NCBI GenBank assembly: GCA_944389455.1
Contig: CALXMK010000025.1
Span: forward strand, 1-42,541
Reading direction: 5' to 3'
DNA from: an uncultured Verrucomicrobiota bacterium
GTDB lineage: Bacteria > Verrucomicrobiota > Verrucomicrobiia > Limisphaerales > UBA1412
DNA length: 42,541 nucleotides
The position numbers and the translations under genes were made by a program. The notes below the pieces were generated by a model that saw only the letters and a list, made by a program, of their open reading frames with translations, searched no databases and had not been told where the DNA came from. Positions 35,939-42,541 of this stretch are shown here, piece by piece; position 1 is the stretch's first letter; every line of letters starts with the position of its first letter.

Positions 35939-35975
35939 AGCTGTTCTCATTTCTAAGATGGGAACAGCTTTTTTT
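35939..35975 (+). terminator. Terminator of LamG-like protein 2
   Basis: Identical hairpin and T-run to 29039-29075. Similarity between the two copies ends here. Confidence 0.92.
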
Positions 35976-36019
35976 AGAGATGATTGGATAGTATAAAGAG
36001 GTTAAAATAAAAAAATATA

Positions 36020-36047
36020 TTGACTTAAAAGATAGATAAATTATAGT
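36020..36047 (+). promoter_or_regulatory. Promoter of the rmlACDB operon
   Basis: TTGACT (36020-36025), a 16-base spacer and TATAGT (36042-36047), with an A/T-rich block upstream. The 17 bases at 36008-36024 recur exactly before ugd (39977-39993). The expected start near 36054 gives a leader of about 180 bases. Confidence 0.65.
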
Positions 36048-36056
36048 GTTTTTACA

Positions 36057-36110
36057 GGTCTTTAGGCCTTGCCAGAAGAATAAGGAAATGAAAGATTTGC
36101 CTAAAGATCC
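36057..36110 (+). other. Inverted repeat in the rmlA leader
   Basis: TCTTTAGGC (36059-36067) pairs perfectly with GCCTAAAGA (36099-36107), with two more G-C pairs beyond a bulge. It would form at the very 5' end of the predicted transcript and enclose the start of a 21-codon ORF (36088-36153). Confidence 0.5.
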
Positions 36111-36153
36111 TTTAAAATACAAGAAACTTCAAAAAAGGTGTTTACTTTGTTAG
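36088..36153 (+). CDS. Possible 21-residue leader ORF upstream of rmlA
   Basis: ATG at 36088 to TAG at 36151 gives a Lys-rich, Cys-containing 21-residue peptide. AAGGAA abuts the ATG, so the ribosome site is poorly spaced. It overlaps the right arm of the leader inverted repeat. It may be chance. Confidence 0.25.
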   Translation: MKDLPKDPLKYKKLQKRCLLC

Positions 36154-36235
36154 AGTAAGGTTTATTAAGATATAATTTCAAGAGGATAGGCAGATTTAAA
36201 AATAGAAAGATAATTTATAGTAATTAAGCATTAAG

Positions 36236-37129
36236 ATGAAAGGAATTGTTTTAGCTGGAGGTTCCGGAACTCGTCTATATCCTATTACTAAAGGAGTGAG
36301 CAAACAATTATTGCCGATCTATGATAAACCGATGGTCTATTATCCACTGTCGGTTTTAATGTTGGCGGGAATCAAGGAGATTTTGATTATATCAACTCCG
36401 GTTGATCTACCGGGATTTAAGCGTTTGCTAGGAAATGGAAGTGATTTGGGGATTCGGTTGGAATATGCGGAGCAACCTTCTCCTGATGGGTTAGCGCAGG
36501 CTTTTATTATTGGAGAAAAATTTATAGGAAACGATAGTGCTTGTTTGATATTGGGGGATAATATTTTCCATGGGAGTGGTTTTAGAGATATGCTTGAAGA
36601 AGCGGTCCGGATGGCAGAGAGGGAAAATAAAGCGACTGTTTTTGGTTATCGAGTTACTGATCCGGAACGCTATGGAGTAGCTGAATTTGATAAAGAGGGT
36701 AATTGTCTGAGCATCGAGGAGAAGCCGGCTCAGCCCAAATCTAATTATGCTGTGACAGGTTTATATTTTTATCCCAATAAAGTAGTGGAAATTGCTAAAA
36801 ATATTAAACCTTCAGCAAGGGGAGAGCTGGAAATTACAACAGTTAATCAATGTTTTCTGAGAGAGGGAATGCTTAAGGTCCAGACTCTGGGCAGAGGGTT
36901 TGCTTGGTTGGATACGGGGACGCATGAATCGCTTGCGGATGCTTCCACTTATATAAAGGTGATTGAGCAGCGCCAGGGAGTAAAGGTGGCTTGTCTGGAA
37001 GGAATAGCGTATCAGATGGGATGGATTAGCGCTTCTAAACTGCGTGAGTTGGCACAGCCGATGCTCAAAAATCAATATGGTCAGTATCTTTTAAAATTGG
37101 CCGCTGAAGAGGAAAAACAGCCCTTGTAG
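36236..37129 (+). CDS. rmlA: Glucose-1-phosphate thymidylyltransferase
   Basis: Makes dTDP-glucose from glucose 1-phosphate and dTTP, the first step to dTDP-L-rhamnose. The 297-residue protein starts with [15 protein letters not shown], the nucleotide-binding signature, followed by [27 protein letters not shown] and the EEKP and ELEITTVN motifs. Length is normal for the family. It is the first gene of rmlA-rmlC-rmlD-rmlB, with 24 bases to rmlC. No Shine-Dalgarno sequence is visible before the ATG, and the leader carries a hairpin and a possible tiny ORF. Confidence 0.97.
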   Translation: MKGIVLAGGSGTRLYPITKGVSKQLLPIYDKPMVYYPLSVLMLAGIKEILIISTPVDLPGFKRLLGNGSDLGIRLEYAEQPSPDGLAQAFIIGEKFIGNDSACLILGDNIFHGSGFRDMLEEAVRMAERENKATVFGYRVTDPERYGVAEFDKEGNCLSIEEKPAQPKSNYAVTGLYFYPNKVVEIAKNIKPSARGELEITTVNQCFLREGMLKVQTLGRGFAWLDTGTHESLADASTYIKVIEQRQGVKVACLEGIAYQMGWISASKLRELAQPMLKNQYGQYLLKLAAEEEKQPL

Positions 37130-37153
37130 AGAGAGGGGGGGTAGGACGACTAT

Positions 37154-37723
37154 ATGAATGTAATCAAAACAGATATAGAAGGTCCTGTTATTATTGAGCC
37201 ACGTCTTTTTAAAGACGAGAGAGGATATTTTTTCGAATCTTATTCCGAGAGGGAATTTACAAAACAGATTCGAGAGATCAAGTTTGTACAGGATAATGAG
37301 AGTAAATCTGTATATGGTGTATTACGCGGATTGCATTTTCAGAAGCCGCCTTATGCTCAGAATAAATTAGTGCGAGTAATTCTGGGATCCGTGTTAGATG
37401 TAGTTGTAGATATTCGCCGAGGATCGCCTACGTTTGGAAAACATGTGTCGGTGGAGCTGAGTGGTGAGAATCATCGGCAAATTTTTATTCCACGTGGGTT
37501 TGCTCATGGATTTGTGGTATTGAGTCCAGAGGTTGTTTTTCAATACAAGTGTGATAATTTTTATTCTCCTCAGAGTGAAGGAGCTTTGGCTTGGGATGAT
37601 CCGGAGTTGGGAATTGATTGGAAGATTCCTGCAGAGAAGATTATTTTATCTGAAAAGGATAAACATCATCCTTGGCTCAAGGATGCGGAGTGGCTTTTTG
37701 ATTATAAGGAGAATCTCTATTAG
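37154..37723 (+). CDS. rmlC: dTDP-4-dehydrorhamnose 3,5-epimerase
   Basis: Third step of dTDP-L-rhamnose synthesis. The 189-residue cupin protein has the catalytic RGLHFQ (His61), FIPRGFAHGF, and the Tyr131 region (VFQYKCDNFY), plus the usual start (F.DERGYFFESY). It lies 24 bases after rmlA and 12 before rmlD. A G-rich stretch with AGGA lies 8-20 bases before the ATG. Confidence 0.97.
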   Translation: MNVIKTDIEGPVIIEPRLFKDERGYFFESYSEREFTKQIREIKFVQDNESKSVYGVLRGLHFQKPPYAQNKLVRVILGSVLDVVVDIRRGSPTFGKHVSVELSGENHRQIFIPRGFAHGFVVLSPEVVFQYKCDNFYSPQSEGALAWDDPELGIDWKIPAEKIILSEKDKHHPWLKDAEWLFDYKENLY

Positions 37724-37735
37724 AGTAGAACTGTT

Positions 37736-38653
37736 ATGAATGTATTGGTAACAGGCGCAAATGGCCAGTTGGGCAATGAAATGCGTATCGTAAGTAAAGA
37801 GTCTGCTCATTCGTTTATTTTTACAGATGTTGTTCAAATAGAGGACCAAAAAACAGAGTTGCTGGATATTACAGATCTGGAGGCTGTGCGGCGGATGGCA
37901 GATAAATATCAGATTGATTGTATTGTCAATTGTGCTGCCTATACTAATGTGGATAAGGCGGAGAGTGATGAGAATTTTTGTCGGATTTTGAATGCAGTTG
38001 CCCCGGAAAATCTTGCTCTGGTTATGAAGGAGAGAGCCGGGCTTTTAGTTCATATTTCTACCGATTATGTTTTTGGAGGGGATCCTTATAATACACCTTG
38101 TCGAGAGGAGCAGAAGGGAACTCCCACCGGAGTATACGGAGCCACTAAGCTGGAAGGCGAAGAGAAAATTAAGATAGTAGGATGTGATTCTGTCATTATT
38201 CGCACGGCATGGCTTTATTCGGAGTTTGGACGGAATTTTGTTAAGACAATGCTGAATTTGACTTCTTCTAAACCTTTATTAAAGGTTGTGTTTGATCAAA
38301 CCGGGACTCCCACTTATGCGTATGATTTGGCTGAAGTTATCATGAGAGTTCTTGCCGATTATGCGGAAGAGAATTTGAAAGGGAAAGAGGGGTATAGTAA
38401 AGCCGGAATTTATCACTTTAGTAATGAAGGTGTGTGTTCTTGGTATGATTTTACCAAAAAAATAGCTAAATTGGCAGGAAACAGTACTTGTGATATCCAA
38501 CCCTGTCATAGTTGTGAATTTCCAAGTCCTGTGAAGCGTCCGGCTTATTCCGTGTTGGATAAGACCAAGATTAAAGAGACTTTTGGAGTAAAGATTCCTT
38601 ATTGGACGGATTCTTTGGAAAAGTGCATGAAAAATATGGGAGTTATTCATTAA
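37736..38653 (+). CDS. rmlD: dTDP-4-dehydrorhamnose reductase
   Basis: Final step, NAD(P)H-dependent reduction to dTDP-L-rhamnose. The 305-residue short-chain dehydrogenase-like protein has VTGANGQLG (5-13), NCAAYTNVDKAE, STDYVFGG and the catalytic YGATKLEGE (Tyr, Lys). It is 12 bases after rmlC and 23 before rmlB. No strong Shine-Dalgarno sequence is visible, so translational coupling to rmlC is plausible. Confidence 0.97.
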   Translation: MNVLVTGANGQLGNEMRIVSKESAHSFIFTDVVQIEDQKTELLDITDLEAVRRMADKYQIDCIVNCAAYTNVDKAESDENFCRILNAVAPENLALVMKERAGLLVHISTDYVFGGDPYNTPCREEQKGTPTGVYGATKLEGEEKIKIVGCDSVIIRTAWLYSEFGRNFVKTMLNLTSSKPLLKVVFDQTGTPTYAYDLAEVIMRVLADYAEENLKGKEGYSKAGIYHFSNEGVCSWYDFTKKIAKLAGNSTCDIQPCHSCEFPSPVKRPAYSVLDKTKIKETFGVKIPYWTDSLEKCMKNMGVIH

Positions 38654-38663
38654 TAGATTTCAG

Positions 38664-38670
38664 AAGGAGG
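38664..38670 (+). promoter_or_regulatory. Ribosome binding site that fixes the rmlB start
   Basis: AAGGAGG lies 6 bases before ATG 38677. The frame is open from 38602, but starting there would add 25 residues and overlap rmlD. Confidence 0.85.
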
Positions 38671-38676
38671 AGAACC

Positions 38677-39798
38677 ATGAAGTTTAAACGCAATATTATT
38701 ATTACCGGTGGTGCCGGATTTATCGGAAGTCACGTAGTGCGACTTTTTGTCAATAAATATCCTGATTACCATATTTTTAATTTGGATAAGCTGACTTATG
38801 CCGGTAATTTAGCTAACCTCAAGGATATTGAGCATAAGCCTAATTATACCTTTATCAAGGCCGATATTTGTGATTTTGATAAGGTCTTAGAGATCATGCG
38901 CCAATATCAGGTAGATGGGATGATTCATTTGGCGGCTGAAAGCCATGTAGATCGAAGTATCAAAGATCCTTTTACCTTTGCTCGTACAAATGTAATGGGA
39001 ACTCTTTCTCTTTTACAAGCTGCAAAGCTTTATTGGGAGAGTCTGCCTGAAAAATATGATGGCAAGCTCTTTTATCATATTTCTACAGATGAAGTGTATG
39101 GGGCCTTGGAGCTGACGCATCCGGAGGGAATAAAATCAGAAATTTCAGCTCATGAGGTTTATGGGGATGACTTCTTCAGAGAGAGTACAAAATATACACC
39201 TCATAGTCCCTATTCAGCGTCTAAAGCCAGCAGTGATCATTTTGTGCGTGCTTTTCATGATACTTATGGATTGCCGGTGATAGTGACTAATTGTTCTAAT
39301 AATTACGGTCCATATCAATTTCCTGAAAAATTGATTCCTCTTTTTATCAATAATATATGTCAACGCAAGCCGCTGCCTGTTTATGGCAAGGGAGAAAATG
39401 TAAGAGATTGGCTTTATGTAGAGGATCATGCTAGAGCTATTGATCTGATATTTCATCAGGGAAAGATCGCGGAAACTTATAATATTGGCGGTTTCAATGA
39501 GTGGAAGAATATCGATATTGTCAAAGTGCTTATTCGTACTGTGGATAGATTACTTGGCAGAAAAGAAGGGGAGGATATGGATTTGATCACCTTTGTAACG
39601 GACCGTGCCGGTCATGATTTGCGTTATGCTATTGACTCATCAAAGCTCCATCGTGAATTGGGATGGAAACCAAGCCTGCAATTTGAGGAAGGAATTGAGA
39701 AAACCGTGCGTTGGTATTTGGATAATCAAGAATGGCTTAATCATGTTACAAGTGGGGATTATCTGAAGTATTATCAGGAGATGTATCAGGGCAGATAG
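38677..39798 (+). CDS. rmlB: dTDP-glucose 4,6-dehydratase
   Basis: Second step of the dTDP-L-rhamnose pathway, converting dTDP-glucose to the 4-keto-6-deoxy form with bound NAD. The 373-residue protein has the Rossmann motif GGAGFIGS (11-18), DKLTYAGN, HLAAESHVDRS, STDEVYG, the catalytic YSASK and NNYGPYQFPEKLIP. The start at 38677 is supported by AAGGAGG six bases upstream and by the usual family N-terminus. It is somewhat longer than E. coli RmlB owing to inserts around residue 150. Last gene of the rml operon, followed by a terminator. Confidence 0.97.
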   Translation: MKFKRNIIITGGAGFIGSHVVRLFVNKYPDYHIFNLDKLTYAGNLANLKDIEHKPNYTFIKADICDFDKVLEIMRQYQVDGMIHLAAESHVDRSIKDPFTFARTNVMGTLSLLQAAKLYWESLPEKYDGKLFYHISTDEVYGALELTHPEGIKSEISAHEVYGDDFFRESTKYTPHSPYSASKASSDHFVRAFHDTYGLPVIVTNCSNNYGPYQFPEKLIPLFINNICQRKPLPVYGKGENVRDWLYVEDHARAIDLIFHQGKIAETYNIGGFNEWKNIDIVKVLIRTVDRLLGRKEGEDMDLITFVTDRAGHDLRYAIDSSKLHRELGWKPSLQFEEGIEKTVRWYLDNQEWLNHVTSGDYLKYYQEMYQGR

Positions 39799-39883
39799 TA
39801 AAAAATATTTTGTAGAGCACCTTGTAAATAGTTTTTAATAGAAAAAGGTATGAATAGAACATGTTCATGCCAAAATAGTTTAG

Positions 39884-39925
39884 AGCTGCTTTTTTCTTTT
39901 AAAAGAATGGGCGGCTTTATTTTTT
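39884..39925 (+). terminator. Terminator of the rml operon
   Basis: AGCTGC/GCGGCT (one G-T pair) encloses an inner TTCTTTT/AAAAGAA stem and is followed by a T-rich run to 39925. Confidence 0.7.
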
Positions 39926-39988
39926 GTCAGACTACAATTTTAGATTTGGAATAAGCGAAAGAGAAAATCTATCAGATAAAAAAATATA

Positions 39989-40017
39989 TTGACGAAAAAA
40001 TATAGATAGATTAAATT
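39989..40017 (+). promoter_or_regulatory. Promoter of ugd
   Basis: TTGACG (39989-39994), a 17-base spacer and TAAATT (40012-40017). The block TAAAAAAATATATTGAC at 39977-39993 is identical to 36008-36024 before rmlA. The predicted leader is about 295 bases. Confidence 0.6.
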
Positions 40018-40025
40018 CTCAGTCG

Positions 40026-40246
40026 AGCTCTTTTGAGCTTTAGGGGTTATTTTTCATTATTCTAAGGAGGAGAGATGCTGATTTTTTAGCATGAATGAAT
40101 AATGGAAAGATTTTGCATATCGGTTCTCTTTCAGCTTTTGCAGCCGGGTGCAAAGACGAGTTGAGGTATTTATTTCAAGTCGTTTGTACATAGATAAATC
40201 GCCAAGAGGGAAAAGTCATGCGAAGTGACTATAGCATTGCTTTGGC
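40026..40246 (+). ncRNA. Hairpin-rich leader of ugd, possible cis-regulatory RNA
   Basis: Five local stems can be drawn. They are AGCTC/GAGCT (40026-40039); CATTATTC/GAATAATG (40055-40104) enclosing ATGCT/AGCAT; TTTGCA/TGCAAA (40137-40154); a 10-bp arm pair with one G-G mismatch (40154-40185); and GCCAA/TTGGC (40201-40246) enclosing AGTCAT/GTGACT with a GCGAA loop. I could not match it to a known riboswitch consensus. Function is inferred only from structure and position. Confidence 0.4.
40075..40089 (+). CDS. Possible 4-codon leader ORF with a strong ribosome site
   Basis: AAGGAGG (40064-40070) lies four bases before ATG 40075, which opens Met-Leu-Ile-Phe and stops at TAG 40087. The site sits inside the CATTATTC/GAATAATG hairpin. 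It is one of the best ribosome sites in the window, so it may be a leader peptide; it may also be a decayed start. Confidence 0.35.
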   Translation: MLIF

Positions 40247-40318
40247 TTGATTTAAGCTCTATCCCCAAAATAATCTCGTTTTCATTTCATAAATTAATCA
40301 GACGAAGCTAAGATTGCC

Positions 40319-41629
40319 ATGGATATAGCAGTTGTTGGAACAGGTTATGTAGGTTTAGTGACGGGAACTTGTTTTGCAGAAATGGGGGTGAATGTCACCT
40401 GTGTTGATGTGGATCAGGCTAAGATAGATAAGCTTAACCAGGGGCTAATTCCTATTTATGAACCCGGTTTAGAAGAAATGGTTCATAAAAATATGCAAGC
40501 AGGACGTTTGCATTTTGTGACAGATCTGACAGCGGTGCTCGATGAGGTGGATATTGTGTTCAGCGCAGTGGGAACTCCTCCGGATGAAGATGGAAGCGCG
40601 GATCTCAAGTATGTATTGGCGGTAGCGAGGACGATTGGTGCTCATATCAATAAATATACCGTTATTGTGACTAAGAGCACAGTTCCGGTAGGAACAGCTC
40701 AAAAAGTAAAGCTTGCCGTTCAGGAGGAGCTTGATAAAAGAGGTGTGAATGTGAAGTTTGATGTGGCTTCCAATCCAGAATTCTTGAAAGAGGGAGCGGC
40801 GGTTAAGGATTTTATGAATCCGGATCGGGTAGTTGTGGGAGTGGATTCGGATCGTGCTCGTGAACTGATGGCTCGACTCTATAAACCTTTTATGCTCATC
40901 AGCGATAAGATGATCTTTACAGATATCCCCAGCGCGGAGATGATTAAGTATGCCGCGAACTCTATGCTGGCTACACGTATCAGCTTTATGAATGATATAG
41001 CCAATCTTTGTGAGATTGTAGGTGCGGATATCAATATGGTGCGTAAAGGGATGGGCTCAGATACTCGAATTGGTAAGAAATTCCTCTATGCAGGCTGCGG
41101 TTATGGAGGTTCCTGTTTTCCCAAGGATGTGAAGGCTTTGATCAAGACGGGTGAGCAGAATGGGTATGAGATGCGTGTTCTTAAGGCAGTAGAGGATGTA
41201 AATGATTTACAGAAATCGATCCTTTTCAAGAAGCTATCTGCTTATTACAAAGGAGAACTAAAAGGAAAGACAATTGCGTTGTGGGGGTTAGCTTTTAAAC
41301 CTGAGACGGATGATATGAGGGAGGCTCCTTCTCTGGTTTTGATCGATTTAATGCTGCAGGCTGGAGCAGTAGTGAGAGTTTATGATCCGGTAGCGATGGA
41401 TGAATGCAAACGGAGGATCGGGGATCAGGTGGTCTATTGCAAGGATATGTATGAGGCGACAGTGGATGCGGATGCCTTACTCTTAGTTACAGAGTGGAAA
41501 GAATTCCGTATGCCATCTTGGAAGGTACTGCGCAAATCGATGAATCAGCTGGTAGTGTTCGATGGGCGAAATATCTACGATCGCGCTGAGCTTGAAGAGC
41601 ATGGTTTTACTTATCATAAGATAGGCTAG
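40319..41629 (+). CDS. ugd: UDP-glucose 6-dehydrogenase
   Basis: Oxidises UDP-glucose to UDP-glucuronate with two NAD, supplying acidic sugar for surface polysaccharide. The 436-residue protein has the N-terminal Rossmann GTGYVG (7-12), Asp30, STVPVGT, SNPEFLKEGAA, the KYAANS lysine region (210-215) and the catalytic Cys266 in GYGGSCFPKD. The C-terminal UDP-binding half has GLAFKPETDDMREAPS. It is complete and of normal length. It stands alone behind its own leader, separated from the rml operon by a terminator but sharing the same promoter block. Confidence 0.97.
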   Translation: MDIAVVGTGYVGLVTGTCFAEMGVNVTCVDVDQAKIDKLNQGLIPIYEPGLEEMVHKNMQAGRLHFVTDLTAVLDEVDIVFSAVGTPPDEDGSADLKYVLAVARTIGAHINKYTVIVTKSTVPVGTAQKVKLAVQEELDKRGVNVKFDVASNPEFLKEGAAVKDFMNPDRVVVGVDSDRARELMARLYKPFMLISDKMIFTDIPSAEMIKYAANSMLATRISFMNDIANLCEIVGADINMVRKGMGSDTRIGKKFLYAGCGYGGSCFPKDVKALIKTGEQNGYEMRVLKAVEDVNDLQKSILFKKLSAYYKGELKGKTIALWGLAFKPETDDMREAPSLVLIDLMLQAGAVVRVYDPVAMDECKRRIGDQVVYCKDMYEATVDADALLLVTEWKEFRMPSWKVLRKSMNQLVVFDGRNIYDRAELEEHGFTYHKIG

Positions 41630-41702
41630 TCCTCTGGCATACAGCTCTTTTAATTCTTTAAAAAAGATAGCGTTAGTTACTGAATAAGAGGTAGCTGCTT
41701 TG

Positions 41703-42541
41703 ATGAAATATCCGATAGGCATACAGGATTTCGAGTATATACGGCAGAATAATTTTGTTTATGTAGACAAAACAGCTTTGGTATATCAACTTGCAGATCT
41801 TGGGAAATATTACTTTCTCAGCAGGCCACGGAGGTTCGGGAAGTCGCTTTTGCTTTCAACTTTTAGTGCGTATTTCAGCGGAAGAAGGGATCTATTCAAA
41901 GGGTTAGCCATAGAGGAATTGGAGAAGGAGTGGTGTGAGTATCCGGTATTGTATTTGGATCTGAATAGCCGAACTTATAGCAGTAGAGAATCACTGAAGG
42001 CAGAACTCAATAAACATCTTATTCAGTGGGAAGAGAAATATGGGATTAAAATTGACTCGAGTTTAGACCCAGAGGAGAGGTTTTATAATGTCGTCTGTCA
42101 AGCTAGTGAACAGACAGGACGAAGGGTGGTGGTATTGGTAGATGAGTATGATAAGCCGTTATTGCAAGCGATAGATAAGCCGGAATTACAGGAGGAGTAT
42201 AGATCGATGTTGAAAGCATTCTATGGAGTGCTTAAGACGCAGGATAAGTATATCCGGTTTGGATTTTTGACTGGAGTGACGAAGTTCAGCCATGTGAGTA
42301 TCTTTAGCGATTTGAATAATTTAAAAGATATTTCAATGGATTGCAGATATGCGGATATTTGTGGCATCACTGAAAAAGAGCTTCATAAATATTTTGATGG
42401 ATCGATTCGTGAGTTAGCGGAGGGTAATGGAATAAGATTTGAAGAGGCCAGTGAGGAGTTAAGAAAATGGTATGATGGGTATCATTTCTGCGAGAATAGC
42501 GAGGGAGTTTATAATCCATTTAGCCTGCTCAATGCATTTGA
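41703..42541 (+). CDS. Second AAA-ATPase-like/PD-(D/E)XK family protein, cut at the right edge
   Basis: ATG at 41703 (AGAGGT about 10 bases upstream) opens a frame that stays open to the end of the window, giving 279 full codons. The start KYPIGIQDFEYIRQ, then VYVDKT, SRPRRFGKSLL (degenerate Walker A), VVVLVDEYDKPL (Walker B-like), FLTGVTKFSHVSIFSDLNN, KWYDGYHF and YNPFSLLNAF match the protein encoded at 12826-14403 motif by motif. The two have clearly diverged, so this is an old paralogue. The PD-(D/E)XK part would lie beyond the edge. It follows ugd by 73 bases with no obvious terminator between. Confidence 0.9.
   Translation, partial: MKYPIGIQDFEYIRQNNFVYVDKTALVYQLADLGKYYFLSRPRRFGKSLLLSTFSAYFSGRRDLFKGLAIEELEKEWCEYPVLYLDLNSRTYSSRESLKAELNKHLIQWEEKYGIKIDSSLDPEERFYNVVCQASEQTGRRVVVLVDEYDKPLLQAIDKPELQEEYRSMLKAFYGVLKTQDKYIRFGFLTGVTKFSHVSIFSDLNNLKDISMDCRYADICGITEKELHKYFDGSIRELAEGNGIRFEEASEELRKWYDGYHFCENSEGVYNPFSLLNAF

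Larger units (their letters stand above)
31168..35975 (+). repeat. 4.8-kb direct repeat, copy 2
   Basis: Partner of 24271-29075. The offset is 6897 bases at the start and 6900 at the end, reflecting one extra codon. The two copies flank the ARH-like gene. Confidence 0.93.
39799..40318. other. 520-bp gap between rmlB and ugd
   Basis: Contains the rml terminator (39884-39925), a promoter with the 17-bp block shared with rmlA (39977-40017) and a hairpin-rich leader (40026-40246) with a tiny ORF. No larger gene is visible on either strand. Confidence 0.7.

Noticed and set aside
24271..35975. Composite transposon formed by the two large direct repeats
   Set aside because: No transposase, terminal inverted repeats or target duplications; the repeats are protein-coding genes with terminators.
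40137..40246. c-di-GMP (GEMM) riboswitch in the ugd leader
   Set aside because: GGGTGCAAAG and a GCGAA loop are suggestive, but the rest of the consensus and the paired-helix layout do not match.

Overview
The window looks like chromosome from a member of the PVC group, most likely Verrucomicrobiota (Lentisphaerota or Kiritimatiellota are less likely). By eye the G+C is in the mid-40s percent. The evidence is a combination of traits: a Tat-exported Gfo/Idh/MocA oxidoreductase, a prepilin-like protein ending in an 'FADGH...RW' motif, a giant CotH-kinase protein with lamin-tail, PA14 and chitobiase-C domains, secreted proteins ending in an 'FYR'-type C-terminal module, and a LeuC of the chloroplast-like type. 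BspA-like leucine-rich repeats, a serpin and two AAA-ATPase-like/PD-(D/E)XK proteins would fit a host-associated or polysaccharide-rich habitat, but that is inference. I see no rRNA, tRNA, CRISPR array, transposase or prophage gene.

Layout. (1) 1-3.6 kb, plus strand: two BspA-like LRR proteins, the first cut by the window edge, with a nearly identical 3' end that includes the terminator. (2) 3.7-12.7 kb, minus strand: housekeeping and cofactor genes. These are a Tat-exported oxidoreductase; a probable operon of an unknown exported protein, pdxJ, queF and queC; msrA; and a probable operon of a YchF relative lacking its GTPase domain, nadC and leuC. (3) 12.8-14.4 kb, minus strand: an AAA-ATPase-like/nuclease-fold protein. 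(4) 14.9-21.5 kb, minus strand: a 2206-residue exported CotH-family protein, divergent from (5) a serpin lipoprotein and a prepilin-like protein at 21.7-24.0 kb. (6) 24.3-35.9 kb: two 1.56-kilo-residue exported proteins built from LamG-like units. They are direct repeats of each other and flank a secreted ADP-ribosylglycohydrolase-family gene on the opposite strand. (7) 36.2-39.8 kb: rmlA-rmlC-rmlD-rmlB for dTDP-L-rhamnose. (8) 40.3-41.6 kb: ugd for UDP-glucuronate, preceded by a 520-bp leader rich in hairpins. (9) 41.7 kb to the right edge: a second AAA-ATPase-like gene, truncated.

How it fits together. Regions 7 and 8 make two nucleotide sugars for surface polysaccharide, and share a 17-bp promoter block. 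Regions 1, 4, 5 and 6 encode large exported or surface proteins; five of them end in related short beta-rich modules. The two paralogue pairs show very uneven divergence: long stretches of perfect identity, always including the 3' end and terminator, next to clearly diverged sequence. This suggests recent gene conversion or module exchange. I found no clear-cut undescribed defence or mobile system. The best leads for something new are the homogenised C-terminal module plus terminator cassettes, the structured ugd leader with its tiny ORF, and the GTPase-less YchF protein.
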